DNA of 64,000 nt from Phascolarctobacterium sp. ET69 (GTDB lineage Bacteria; Bacillota; Negativicutes; Acidaminococcales; Acidaminococcaceae). Under the pieces are notes generated by a model that saw only the letters and a list, made by a program, of their open reading frames with translations, made no database searches and was not told the origin of the DNA. How positions within the stretch are numbered: the first letter of the stretch is position 1; each line of letters opens with the position of its first letter. Shown piece by piece: positions 47,180-55,696 of the stretch. The stretch covers positions 186,001-250,000 of the forward strand of contig NZ_JAMBLR010000001.1 in the NCBI RefSeq assembly GCF_023336935.1, in the 5' to 3' direction. The position numbers and the translations under genes were made by a program.

Positions 47180-48244
47180 TTGAGGCTAAAAAAATGTTTT
47201 CAAACTCTGGCAATTAGTTGTATGGCATTTTTGCCTTTAAACGCTTTTGCTTCTGATGAACTTATTACAGGGCGCGGTTTGCCTGAAACTTATACAGAAG
47301 TAACTGCGCAGAAAACTACTTCCGGTTCAACGCTGATTTTTTCTGACAGCCCGGAAATGGTTTACAGAAACGGCGTTTTATACCGTGATACCGTAAGCGG
47401 TGATGTAAGGATTTTCTTTCATCATGTAAATGCAATGGAAACCAATAAAAAACTCGCCGTTATACTCAGCAATGAACAAATGCGCCCGGTTAAATACAGC
47501 GTTGCCAACAACAGCATTGGCAATGCGGGCTGGCATTATTTAAAGGTTGGCAAGGAAACACAGCAAAAATATTTTTCCGGCGTTCATAATAAAACGGAAG
47601 GAAACCTTGGCTTTGGCAATAACACAGAGCTTTTAACCGGCCGCGGCTATGTGCTTGAACCGGCGCAGCTTTTGGTGGGCACTATTGATTTGCACACCGA
47701 TAGACCGGTGCAGGTAAGCGTTATTATGTGCGACGAAAAAACAGATTTGGATTTATATAATGAATACGCACCTGTTCAGCCTATGGACGAGCATCCGTTA
47801 AGGGGTACTTTTGACGATGCGGACTGGAATTACACTGTATCTGCGCCGCTGAATACTGATAACAACAAGGTGTATATGCTTGAACTGGCCTCCGAAGAAC
47901 AGGGCTTTGCGCGCGGCAAGGACGGCACAACAGGCAAAGATGCTGTAAATTACGGCAATTACGGCATTGTATATTCTGTTAATTTTACAATCAGCGGCAA
48001 TAAACCGGCGGCAATGTATTTAAATCCGCTGGGCGGTTTGTTTGCCGGTTACGGAGTGCTGAAAAAAGCCGGTGAAGAAAAAATTCTGCCTTTGCCGCAG
48101 GATAAAGTGGCAATAGGCGACAGTTATGACGATTTGCTTAAGCTTGGAGTTTTGGAACCGGGAACATACAGCTTTATCTGGTCGCCGCCGGGTGCTTCCA
48201 ACCTGCCTGTAAGGCTGTATTGGATGCAGGACGGCAGTTTATAA
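47180..48244 (+). CDS. Secreted protein of unknown function
   Basis: 354 residues that I do not recognise. The N-terminus is a standard signal peptide: MRLKKCFQ, a hydrophobic stretch ISCMAFLPLNAFA and a likely signal-peptidase I cut after AFA, near residue 24. The only early cysteines are inside the signal, so it is not a lipoprotein. The mature part is rich in Gly, Asn, Thr and Tyr with many short beta-like segments, suggesting an all-beta periplasmic or surface protein (inference). It contains LGFGNNTELLTGRGYVL and a second ITGRGLPETY, a possible weak internal repeat around TGRG. The TTG start follows TTGGAGG. It is monocistronic or leads into the RlmD-like gene 18 bases on. Confidence 0.8.
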   Translation: MRLKKCFQTLAISCMAFLPLNAFASDELITGRGLPETYTEVTAQKTTSGSTLIFSDSPEMVYRNGVLYRDTVSGDVRIFFHHVNAMETNKKLAVILSNEQMRPVKYSVANNSIGNAGWHYLKVGKETQQKYFSGVHNKTEGNLGFGNNTELLTGRGYVLEPAQLLVGTIDLHTDRPVQVSVIMCDEKTDLDLYNEYAPVQPMDEHPLRGTFDDADWNYTVSAPLNTDNNKVYMLELASEEQGFARGKDGTTGKDAVNYGNYGIVYSVNFTISGNKPAAMYLNPLGGLFAGYGVLKKAGEEKILPLPQDKVAIGDSYDDLLKLGVLEPGTYSFIWSPPGASNLPVRLYWMQDGSL

Positions 48245-48262
48245 TAAAAATCAGGGGCAGAA

Positions 48263-49639
48263 ATGACTAAACAACAACCACCATTTAAATTAAACGACAT
48301 AATTGAAGTAAATATAACAGGGCTTGGCAGCAGCGGCGAAGGCGTGGGCAAGGCTGATGGATTTACGGTTTTTGTACACGGCGCCCTGCCGGGAGAAAAA
48401 GTATCCGTAAAATTATTTCAGGTAAAAAAATCCTATGCTTCCGGCAGAATTTTAAACATTTGGGAAGAATCTCCGCAGCGCGTTAAACCGCAATGTATTT
48501 TTTATGAAAAATGCGGAGGCTGCCAATTGCAGCATTTAAACTACGAATGGCAGTTAAGCGTTAAAAGGCAGCAGGTTAAAGATGCCATTGAGCGCATTGG
48601 GCATATTACCGGCTGCGAAGTACTGCCGGTGCTGGGCATGGAAAATCCATGGCATTACCGCAATAAAATGCAGTTCCCGGCAGCTAAAACAGAAGGAAAA
48701 ATTCAAATTGGCTGCTATGCGACTTTAACCCATAACGTTATAAATATTGATGACTGCCTTATCCAAAAGCAGGCTAACAACAAAATTATGCAGGTTGTGC
48801 GCCAATGGATGCAGCAGTTTAATATTTCTGCTTATGACGAAACTACCGGCAAAGGCGTTGTGCGCCATGTTATGGGGCGTGCAGGGGCTAAAACCGGCGA
48901 AGTTATGGCTGTAATTGTTACAGCCTGCTATGATATTCCGCATGCAGGCGAGCTTGTAACAATGCTTAAAACTGAAGTGGACGGTTTAAAAAGTATTGTG
49001 CAGAACATTAACAAAAAGCGTACCAACATAATTATGGGCGCTAAAAACCGTGTTCTGTATGGCAAAAGTACAATTAAAGACAGGCTTGGCAATTTAAAAT
49101 TTAATATTTCGCCGTTGTCTTTCTTTCAGGTAAACAGCGCGCAGACCGAAAAGCTTTACGCCACGGCGCTGGATTTTGCTGCGCTGAGCGGCAAAGAAAC
49201 GGTTATTGACTGTTACTGTGGTACAGGTACTATTTCGCTGTATCTGGCGCAAAAGGCACGCAAAGTGTACGGAATAGAAATTGTTGAGCCTGCCATTAAA
49301 GACGCCAACGAAAACGCCAAAGCGAATAATATTGCAAATGCAGAGTTTATTTGCGGCGACGCTGCCGTGGAAATGCCGGCGTTGTTAAAAAGTGGCGTAA
49401 AGCCGGATACAGTGCTGCTTGACCCTCCGCGCGCAGGTTGTGATAAAAAGGTTTTGGCAGCCATTGCCGGAGTAAAACCTGAAAAAATTGTTTATGTATC
49501 ATGCAATCCGGCTTCATTAGCGCGTGATATGGCTTTTTTAACGGAAAACGGCTATAAAGCAGTAAAAGCACAGCCGGTGGATATGTTTCCGATGACGGTG
49601 CATATTGAAACAGTGGCTTTGCTGATATTGGAAAAATAA
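48263..49639 (+). CDS. 23S rRNA (uracil-5-)-methyltransferase, RlmD/RlmCD family
   Basis: SAM-dependent methyltransferase making m5U in 23S rRNA. The 458 residues have an N-terminal TRAM domain (residues ~5-65, GLGSSGEGVGKADGFTVFV), the cluster-type cysteines CIFYEKCGGCQLQHL near 77, the SAM motif VIDCYCGTGTISLYLA near 312, DPPRAGCDKKVL near 382 and the catalytic VYVSCNPASLARD near 407. Firmicute homologues may methylate two positions (RlmCD); E. coli RlmD one. Two opposed terminators follow. Confidence 0.93.
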   Translation: MTKQQPPFKLNDIIEVNITGLGSSGEGVGKADGFTVFVHGALPGEKVSVKLFQVKKSYASGRILNIWEESPQRVKPQCIFYEKCGGCQLQHLNYEWQLSVKRQQVKDAIERIGHITGCEVLPVLGMENPWHYRNKMQFPAAKTEGKIQIGCYATLTHNVINIDDCLIQKQANNKIMQVVRQWMQQFNISAYDETTGKGVVRHVMGRAGAKTGEVMAVIVTACYDIPHAGELVTMLKTEVDGLKSIVQNINKKRTNIIMGAKNRVLYGKSTIKDRLGNLKFNISPLSFFQVNSAQTEKLYATALDFAALSGKETVIDCYCGTGTISLYLAQKARKVYGIEIVEPAIKDANENAKANNIANAEFICGDAAVEMPALLKSGVKPDTVLLDPPRAGCDKKVLAAIAGVKPEKIVYVSCNPASLARDMAFLTENGYKAVKAQPVDMFPMTVHIETVALLILEK

Positions 49640-49644
49640 AAGTT

Positions 49645-49680
49645 AAAACAGGCATTATACTTTTGTATAATGCCTGTTTT
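49645..49680 (+). terminator. Terminator after the RlmD-like gene
   Basis: Perfect 16-bp stem AAAACAGGCATTATAC (49645-49660) with GTATAATGCCTGTTTT (49665-49680). Confidence 0.85.
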
Positions 49681-49685
49681 GCATA

Positions 49686-49709
49686 AAAAGAGCGGCAAGC
49701 CGCTCTTTT
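49686..49709 (-). terminator. Terminator of the secretin operon
   Basis: AAAAGAGCGGC (49686-49696) pairs with GCCGCTCTTTT (49699-49709); T-rich on both sides. It lies 13 bases beyond the secretin stop on the minus strand. Confidence 0.8.
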
Positions 49710-49721
49710 TTTATAACATTT

Positions 49722-50972
49722 TTAGTTGTTATCATCAAAAATACTGCCGCTTTCCAGCAATTTGCTATTGTAAATTGCCGGTGATTCGCCGGGGTTTGTT
49801 AAATGCGGCGTTAAAATCATAATAACTTCGGTTTTTGTTTTGCTGGTGGTGCGGTTTTTAAACAGTTCGCCTAAAAGCGGAATGTTTGATAAGAACGGTA
49901 CTTTTTGCAGCCGTTTTTGTTCTTCTTCATTGATTAAACCGCCTATTACAAGAGTTTCACCGTCGCGCATTCTTACGGTAGTGGTGGCACTTCGGCTGGT
50001 TATTTTGTAATTTTTCAGTTCGGAAATAAGTGTGGGGGTACTGACTTCCGTATGTACAACCGAAGTTATCATACCGTCGCTGCTTACTATCGGCGTGTAT
50101 TGCAGTTTAATACCGGCGTCAACGTAATCAGTGGTGTTGGTTGTAACGGAATTTTCAATTTTTTCCGTTGTAACAGGAATGTGATCGCCTATAAATATAC
50201 TTGCTTCACGCCCAGGTATGGTTATTATGCGCGGTGTTGCCAGGATTTTGGCTTTGCCTTTGGCAAAAAGGGCGTTTAAAGCAGCGTTAAAACGGAATTC
50301 ATAATTAGCACCAAAATGTACTACGCCGCCAAAATTTTCGTTATCAGAATCATCGTTATCGTCATCATTGCCGTAGTAATTGCTGTTTTGTGGTATTTTA
50401 TCCCAGTTCCAGCTGATGCCGAGGTTCTCGCTGTCTTCGCGGTTTACCGCAATTATTTTGGCTTCAAGCGTTACCTGCTGCGTGGCAGTATCAAGTGCGG
50501 CAACTGCACTGCGCAGGCGCATTTCGTCGGTGGGGGTGCCGGTAAAAATAATGCTGTTGGTAACAGTATCGGTGCTTATTTTGCTGTTGGTGCCAATAAG
50601 CGGTGCCAGTGCTGTTTTAAGTTCTTCCGCTTTGGCATAGTTAAGTTTAATAATACTGGCCGTATCGTTAAATTTTTCCATACCTGCGGCAGAGCTAACC
50701 AGTATAACATCGCCGGTAAGGCGGTAACTTAAGCCTTTGGCAGCAGTAATTATACGCAGTGCGGTTTCAAAAGGCACGTCTTTAAGGTTAAGCGTAACCG
50801 TACCTTGTACGGAACTGTCGGCAACAATGCTTTTGCCGGAAAGTGCTGCAATGGAAGCGAGCACATCACGTACCTGGCCGTCGCGCACGTTAAGCGTAAT
50901 ACCGTTTGCATAAGCCAAAGGCGAAGCCGCAAGTAACAAAGCAGTTAAAAGAGCAGTAAAAACTTTAGTCAT
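49722..50972 (-). CDS. Type IV pilus/type II secretion secretin (PilQ-like)
   Basis: Outer-membrane channel protein through which a pilus or DNA would pass. The 416 residues have a signal peptide (ALLTALLLAASPLAYA), an N-terminal STN-type domain (GITLNVRDGQVRDVLASIA), a small NolW-like secretin_N domain and the C-terminal secretin barrel (GETLVIGGLINEEEQKRLQK, VPFLSNIPLLGELFKNRTTS). It is short compared with PilQ (~700), having only a minimal periplasmic part. The ATG lies after AGGAGG and overlaps the PilP-like gene. Its presence implies an outer membrane. Confidence 0.92.
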   Translation of the reverse strand: MTKVFTALLTALLLAASPLAYANGITLNVRDGQVRDVLASIAALSGKSIVADSSVQGTVTLNLKDVPFETALRIITAAKGLSYRLTGDVILVSSAAGMEKFNDTASIIKLNYAKAEELKTALAPLIGTNSKISTDTVTNSIIFTGTPTDEMRLRSAVAALDTATQQVTLEAKIIAVNREDSENLGISWNWDKIPQNSNYYGNDDDNDDSDNENFGGVVHFGANYEFRFNAALNALFAKGKAKILATPRIITIPGREASIFIGDHIPVTTEKIENSVTTNTTDYVDAGIKLQYTPIVSSDGMITSVVHTEVSTPTLISELKNYKITSRSATTTVRMRDGETLVIGGLINEEEQKRLQKVPFLSNIPLLGELFKNRTTSKTKTEVIMILTPHLTNPGESPAIYNSKLLESGSIFDDNN

Positions 50973-51417
50973 GGGCTGTTCCTCCTGCTTTTAACATAAG
51001 CGTTTGGGAATCTTTTTTGAGCAGTACGCTGTTTGGGGTGATACTGCGTACTATAAAACCATTAATTTTGCTGCCCGGCTGATAGTAATTGCTTTGCCCT
51101 GCAAATTCTATAATCGCCATGATGGTGCTGCCGTTTTGCACTGTTCCTTTTAAAACGGGGGTTAAAGCGGCAGTTTGGTGTTTAATATCCGGCGCGGCCG
51201 GAGCCAGAAATGGGTTGCGCTGCGGTTTGATGCTTTTTGCAGCCGGCGGCAGTTGAATGGGGGTATAAACTGCATGGCTGTTTACCGGCGCATGTTTTTG
51301 CGCAGTGCCTGCAAGCGTAAACTGCAAAGCGCTTAAAATCAGCATTGTGCCTGCCGTTAAACATAAAACAAGCGGCGGGCGTTGTAATTTAATGTGTTCC
51401 AGAAGCTGTTCCTCCAA
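50965..51417 (-). CDS. PilP/GspC-like inner-membrane partner of the secretin
   Basis: 150-residue protein with one N-terminal membrane helix (LVLCLTAGTMLILSALQFTLA, key part residues ~16-36), a proline-rich linker, then QRNPFLAPA, a motif like the RDPF segment of GspC/PilP, and a small beta-rich domain (residues ~85-150: GTVQNGSTIMAIIEFAG, GSKINGFIVRSI, SVLLKKDSQTLML) like the homology region that contacts secretins. Assignment rests on these features and its overlap with the secretin gene. Transcription starts from a promoter back-to-back with that of the pilB-like gene. Confidence 0.72.
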   Translation of the reverse strand: MEEQLLEHIKLQRPPLVLCLTAGTMLILSALQFTLAGTAQKHAPVNSHAVYTPIQLPPAAKSIKPQRNPFLAPAAPDIKHQTAALTPVLKGTVQNGSTIMAIIEFAGQSNYYQPGSKINGFIVRSITPNSVLLKKDSQTLMLKAGGTAHD

Positions 51418-51449
51418 TAAACCTCCGGTATCCGCAATTTCGGTTCAAT

Positions 51450-51458
51450 ATTATACCA
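51450..51458 (-). promoter_or_regulatory. Extended -10 promoter for the PilP-like/secretin operon
   Basis: On the minus strand TGGTATAAT (TGn plus TATAAT, 51458-51450), 33 bases before the start codon; the -35 region is poor. Confidence 0.5.
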
Positions 51459-51469
51459 TAAAAATTTAC

Positions 51470-51498
51470 TTGAAGATATTATTTTTGCTGGTTATAAT
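51470..51498 (+). promoter_or_regulatory. Promoter of the pilB-pilT-like operon
   Basis: TTGAAG (51470-51475), 17 bases, TATAAT (51493-51498). It lies just 11 bases from the divergent -10 element. Confidence 0.7.
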
Positions 51499-51534
51499 AA
51501 TAAAGCTGCAAATTTTTGTAATGGAGAGAAAAAG

Positions 51535-52728
51535 TTGATAATACAAACCGAACGGACATTGTTTAAAAAAGATGAAAACGCTGATGCCGTAAAGGCGGCT
51601 GACGGCCTTATTGCCAAAGCCGCTGTATCCGGCGCAAGCGATATACATATAGAACCGGGAGAAAACAATGCGTGTGTGCGTATGCGTATCGACGGCGTTC
51701 TTTATAAAGAAGCCGAAATGAATAAAACGCTTATGCAGGCTGTTGTTTCGCGCGTAAAGGTGCTGGCTGGCATGGATATTGCCGAAAAACGCCTGCCGCA
51801 GGATGGCAGCATTAAGCTTGAACTTGACAGACGCAATATTGATTTGCGTATTTCTTCGCTGCCGACTATTTTAGGAGAAAAAATAGTTATACGTATTTTA
51901 GACAGGGAAAAGTTTGCCCTGAATTTGGATGAACTTAATTTTACGCCGGAAAATTTAGCGCTTTACCGCAGGCTTTATAATTATGGTAGCGGCATAGTGC
52001 TGCTGACAGGGCCGACCGGCAGCGGCAAAACCACAACGCTTTATGCCACGCTGGCAGAGCTTAACAGCAGCGAACGCAATATTGTAACCATAGAAGACCC
52101 TGTGGAATACCGCATTAATGGCATAAGCCAGGTTGCTGTAAACGAAAAGGCCGGGCTGACTTTTGCAAGCGGACTGCGCAGCATTTTGCGGCAGGACCCG
52201 GATATTATTATGCTTGGTGAAATACGCAGCCTTGATACGGCGGCAACTGCCATACGTGCAGCGCTTACCGGGCATTTGGTGTTCAGCACGCTGCATACCA
52301 ATAATGCCGCGGGAGCTGCGGTGCGGCTTGTCGATATGGGTATAGAGCCGTTTTTGGTTGCATCTGCCCTGCGCGGAGTTGTTGCGCAAAGGTTAGTGCG
52401 GCGCATTTGCCCGCATTGCAAAACTGCTTATGCCGCAAACGCGGAAGAAAAGGCTTATTTAAACATTAACGGCGGCGACGGTTTAACGCTTTATAAAGGC
52501 AGCGGCTGTGAAAAATGCCGCGGAACGGGTTATTTAGGGCGTATGGCTTTGCAGGAGGTAATGCCTGTTGTGCCGGAACTGAAAAAATTTATTTTGGGCA
52601 AGGCGCAGGAAGAAACGCTTTTTGCGGAAGCAGAAAAATTTGGTGCGGTAAGTATGCGCAGCGACGGAGTGCAAAAAGTATTAAAAGGGCACACTTCTTT
52701 AGAGGAAGTTTTACAGGCCGTGCATTAA
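51535..52728 (+). CDS. GspE/PilB-family assembly ATPase, short (ComGA-like)
   Basis: Hexameric ATPase that powers pilus or pseudopilus assembly at the inner membrane. The 397 residues contain the N2 domain (SGASDIHIEPGENN near 33), Walker A GPTGSGKTTTLYATL near 158, Asp box VTIEDPVEYRI near 185, Walker B LRQDPDIIMLGEIRS near 222, His box FSTLHTNNAAGA near 250, and a zinc site CPHC...CEKCRGTGYLGR. The ~150-residue N1 domain found in PilB/GspE is absent, as in ComGA. The start is TTG after GGAGAG. pilT follows after nine bases. Confidence 0.93.
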   Translation: MIIQTERTLFKKDENADAVKAADGLIAKAAVSGASDIHIEPGENNACVRMRIDGVLYKEAEMNKTLMQAVVSRVKVLAGMDIAEKRLPQDGSIKLELDRRNIDLRISSLPTILGEKIVIRILDREKFALNLDELNFTPENLALYRRLYNYGSGIVLLTGPTGSGKTTTLYATLAELNSSERNIVTIEDPVEYRINGISQVAVNEKAGLTFASGLRSILRQDPDIIMLGEIRSLDTAATAIRAALTGHLVFSTLHTNNAAGAAVRLVDMGIEPFLVASALRGVVAQRLVRRICPHCKTAYAANAEEKAYLNINGGDGLTLYKGSGCEKCRGTGYLGRMALQEVMPVVPELKKFILGKAQEETLFAEAEKFGAVSMRSDGVQKVLKGHTSLEEVLQAVH

Positions 52729-52737
52729 GGAGTAAAA

Positions 52738-53772
52738 ATGCTGGAACATATTTTAAAGGAAGCCGTGCTCCAAAACGCTTCGGACGTGCATATAAAAGCA
52801 GGCGGAGTGCCGGTATTCAGAATTAACGGCGTTTTAAACAGGCAGAATTTACCTGCTGTAAGTGAAAATGCAATTACATCTTTTATTGAGCAGTACAGTG
52901 CTTGTGCCGTTAACGAAACAGAAGCGGATTTTTGCTGCCGTATTGCTGGCGCAGGAAGCTTTAGGGTGCACGGATATTTACAGAATGGCTTTCCGGCACT
53001 TGCCGTAAGAATAATAAAAAGTACAGTACCGTCGTTATCAGACTTGAACGCTCCGCCTGTTTTGGAGAAGCTTGCCATGCAGCGCAGCGGGCTTATTCTG
53101 GTAACCGGCCCGGCCGGAAGCGGCAAAAGCACAACGCTTGCGGCTATGGTTGATTTTATTAACCGTAATAAAAGTGCGCATATTGTTACTTTGGAAGACC
53201 CGCCGGAATACAGGTTTACGGAAGATAAAAGCATTATCAGCCAGCGGCAGGTTGGCAGTGATACCGCCAGTTTTGCACTTGGCCTGCGTGCGGCACTACG
53301 ACAGGACCCTGACGTTATTATGATTGGAGAGCTGCGTGATGCACAAACTGTTGCCGGTGCAGTTTCCGCTGCCGAAACAGGGAATTTGGTGCTTGCAACG
53401 CTGCATACGCGCAGTGCTGTTTTGGCAGTATCGCGGATGCTGGATTTTTTTGCGCCGGAAAAACAGCAGCAAATGCGTGCGCAGCTTGCAGAAAATTTAC
53501 AGGCTGTTATAGCGCAGCAGCTTGTTCTGGGCTGCCATGGCGGAAGAACGGCAGCTTTTGAAGTTTTAACCTTTACGCAGGCCGTGCGCAGCCTTTTGCG
53601 TGACGGAAAGGCTCATCAGCTAGCAAGCTACATGCAAAACGGCAGGCAGCAGGGAATGCAGTGCATGGATTACGCACTGGCATATTTGGCAAAAACAGGG
53701 GAGATAACAAAACAGACAGCACAAGAATATGCTTTTGATATTGACTTGCTAAATAAATATTTATTGCAGTAA
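52738..53772 (+). CDS. pilT: PilT-family retraction ATPase
   Basis: ATPase that depolymerises type IV pili, driving twitching or DNA uptake. The 344-residue protein shows the PAS-like N-domain (NASDVHIKAGGVPVFRINGV), Walker A TGPAGSGKSTTLAAM near 123, VTLEDPPEYRF near 155, Walker B LRQDPDVIMIGELRDAQTV near 190 and the His box LATLHTRSAV near 218. Family length is ~350. The PilT-specific AIRAG motif region is not clearly preserved, so a second assembly-type ATPase is possible. It ends at a bidirectional terminator. Confidence 0.85.
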   Translation: MLEHILKEAVLQNASDVHIKAGGVPVFRINGVLNRQNLPAVSENAITSFIEQYSACAVNETEADFCCRIAGAGSFRVHGYLQNGFPALAVRIIKSTVPSLSDLNAPPVLEKLAMQRSGLILVTGPAGSGKSTTLAAMVDFINRNKSAHIVTLEDPPEYRFTEDKSIISQRQVGSDTASFALGLRAALRQDPDVIMIGELRDAQTVAGAVSAAETGNLVLATLHTRSAVLAVSRMLDFFAPEKQQQMRAQLAENLQAVIAQQLVLGCHGGRTAAFEVLTFTQAVRSLLRDGKAHQLASYMQNGRQQGMQCMDYALAYLAKTGEITKQTAQEYAFDIDLLNKYLLQ

Positions 53773-53825
53773 AAAACTGCACCGTTAAAGTTATTGAACA
53801 TATCATAGCTTTGGGTGCAGTTTTT
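53773..53825. terminator. Bidirectional terminator between pilT and rqcH; hairpin family copy 2
   Basis: AAAACTGCACC (53773-53783) pairs with GGTGCAGTTTT (53814-53824). T-runs occur in both directions, serving the convergent genes. Inner AAAGTTA...TAGCTTT matches the repeat also seen at 46982 and 60350. Confidence 0.75.
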
Positions 53826-53827
53826 GT

Positions 53828-55564
53828 TTAATTTATTAATTTGTTTATTGTTTCTTCTTCTGGCGTTACATAATACGTTGTCTGGTTAGTGTAAATAACA
53901 AAGCCGGGTTTGGCACCGCTCGGTTTTTTTACAAATTTTCGCAGGGTACAGTCAACAGGTATTTTACTGCCGCCGCGGGCTTTGCTGAAATATCCTGCCA
54001 GCGTTGCCGCAGTTTGAATGTCTTTTTCATCTGCCTGCGGCAGAGTTGTTTTTAAAATAACGTGCGAACCGGGAATGTTTTTGGTATGGAACCATAAATC
54101 ATTGCCGCTGCCGATTGAAAAAGTAACGTAATCGTTCTGTTTGTTGTTTTTGCCGATATATAAAGCTGTATCTTCCGAAAGTTCAATAATTGTTGGTGTT
54201 GATTTTGCCTGCGGCATTTTATTTTTGGTATTTTTTACGGTTATAAAGCCTGCGGCAGCAAGTTCTGCCTTAATTTCAGCAACTTCGGCCCTTGTTTGTA
54301 CAAGTTTAAGGGCAATGTCGATGCTGGCAAGGTATTCAACGGCTTCTTCCGTAAGTTTCAGCTGTTCTTTAATTTCTGCCTGCGCACGTTTTAATTTATT
54401 ATAGCGCTTATAATATTTTTGTGCGTTTTCGCTGGCAGTTAAATCGGGCGCAAGTTTTATGGTAAGCGGCATGCCGTCATAAATATTTTCCAGTGTACAT
54501 TCACTGCTGCCTTTGGCAATGCGGTACAAATTTGCCATTAAGGTATCGGCAATAATGCGCTGCTGTTCGGCATCTTCCGCCGCGGTAAGTTCCTCTTTTA
54601 AAAGCAGTATTTTCTTCTGCAGCTTTTCGGTTTCCGCATTTACTGTTTTGTTTAAAACCTCCTGTTCCGGCAAAAGAACGGGCGTAAGGTTTTGCGCAAA
54701 AGCAACGGCGCTGTTAAGCGAGGCAAACTCTTTTACGGTTTCGCCGCCTGTAAGCTGCAAAGGTTTAAACGGAAGTATTGTTTTAACTGTATTGGTGCGG
54801 GTAATAATTGCGTATACAGGTGCAGTACCGATTTTGGCAGCGTTAATATTTTTTTGCAAAGTGCCAATGGCATCTGCCAGTGCGGCAGCATTTTCGTTTG
54901 AAATACCGCCTTCGGCAGTTATGCCGGCAAATTTTAAAAGCTGGCCTGCCGTATACTGACCAATGCCGGTTGTAGCGGCAATAAGTGCTTTTTGCGGCGG
55001 CAGGGGCAGGTTTTGTGCCGCTGCGGCAATATCCAACGGGGCGGATGTTAAAATATCCAGCCCGTCCTGCGGCGGTGGGGCAATGTAGGCAAGCCCCGGC
55101 AGAATCTGACGGTAACTGCTTAACGCTTTGCCGATGTGTTTCAGGCTGTCTAAAATTACGCCTTCGCTTACAAAAATAATATTGGCGTTTTTTCCGGTTA
55201 GTTCAAAAATAAGCTGTTTGCTGATAATTTGCCTTGCGCTGCCTATGCTGCTTATTTCCATTGTAACAACGCGGTCCAAACCGCTTTGCGTTATTTTGGT
55301 AATGCGCCCTTCTTCCAGATGCTTGCGCAGAAGCATACAGAAAGCAGGCGGGGTTTCAGGGCGTTCCGGCGTTTTATCAGGCATATATAAATAGGGCGAA
55401 GCACCGGAAAAATCGGCAGCTAAAGGTATAACGGCGTTTTCTGTTTTAACAAGCAGCAGAAGGCTGCTTTTGTTAGGCATAAAAACTTTGTATATTTTGC
55501 CGCCGAGCAGCTTTTGCTGCAGCCGGCTTGTGAGAATATTTATTGTAATACCTTCCAAATTCAT
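53828..55564 (-). CDS. rqcH: Rqc2/NFACT-family ribosome quality control protein RqcH
   Basis: Binds stalled 50S-peptidyl-tRNA complexes and recruits tRNA-Ala to add C-terminal alanine tails; formerly annotated as fibronectin-binding protein. The 578 residues comprise the NFACT-N domain (MNLEGITINILTSRLQQKLL), a helix-hairpin-helix region, a coiled coil (residues ~290-430 with EKLQKKILLLKEELTAAEDA) and NFACT-R (NDLWFHTKNIPGSHVILKT near 490, then GSKIPVDCTLRKFVKKPSGA). The start follows AGGAGAA. Transcribed alone, convergent with pilT and divergent from yicC. Confidence 0.93.
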   Translation of the reverse strand: MNLEGITINILTSRLQQKLLGGKIYKVFMPNKSSLLLLVKTENAVIPLAADFSGASPYLYMPDKTPERPETPPAFCMLLRKHLEEGRITKITQSGLDRVVTMEISSIGSARQIISKQLIFELTGKNANIIFVSEGVILDSLKHIGKALSSYRQILPGLAYIAPPPQDGLDILTSAPLDIAAAAQNLPLPPQKALIAATTGIGQYTAGQLLKFAGITAEGGISNENAAALADAIGTLQKNINAAKIGTAPVYAIITRTNTVKTILPFKPLQLTGGETVKEFASLNSAVAFAQNLTPVLLPEQEVLNKTVNAETEKLQKKILLLKEELTAAEDAEQQRIIADTLMANLYRIAKGSSECTLENIYDGMPLTIKLAPDLTASENAQKYYKRYNKLKRAQAEIKEQLKLTEEAVEYLASIDIALKLVQTRAEVAEIKAELAAAGFITVKNTKNKMPQAKSTPTIIELSEDTALYIGKNNKQNDYVTFSIGSGNDLWFHTKNIPGSHVILKTTLPQADEKDIQTAATLAGYFSKARGGSKIPVDCTLRKFVKKPSGAKPGFVIYTNQTTYYVTPEEETINKLIN

Positions 55565-55604
55565 GGAAATTCTCCTTTTTTCTTTAAAAATTTGCGTTTT
55601 TCGT

Positions 55605-55633
55605 TTGCTTATGAAGTCATAATAGGGTATAAT
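55605..55633 (+). promoter_or_regulatory. Promoter of yicC-remA-gmk-rpoZ-coaBC
   Basis: TTGCTT (55605-55610), 17 bases, TATAAT (55628-55633), 64 bases before the yicC start. Confidence 0.75.
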
Positions 55634-55696
55634 ATTATTTCAAGAATAAGTATACAACAATTTTACTAATTTAGAAATGCGGCGGGAGGTTTTATT

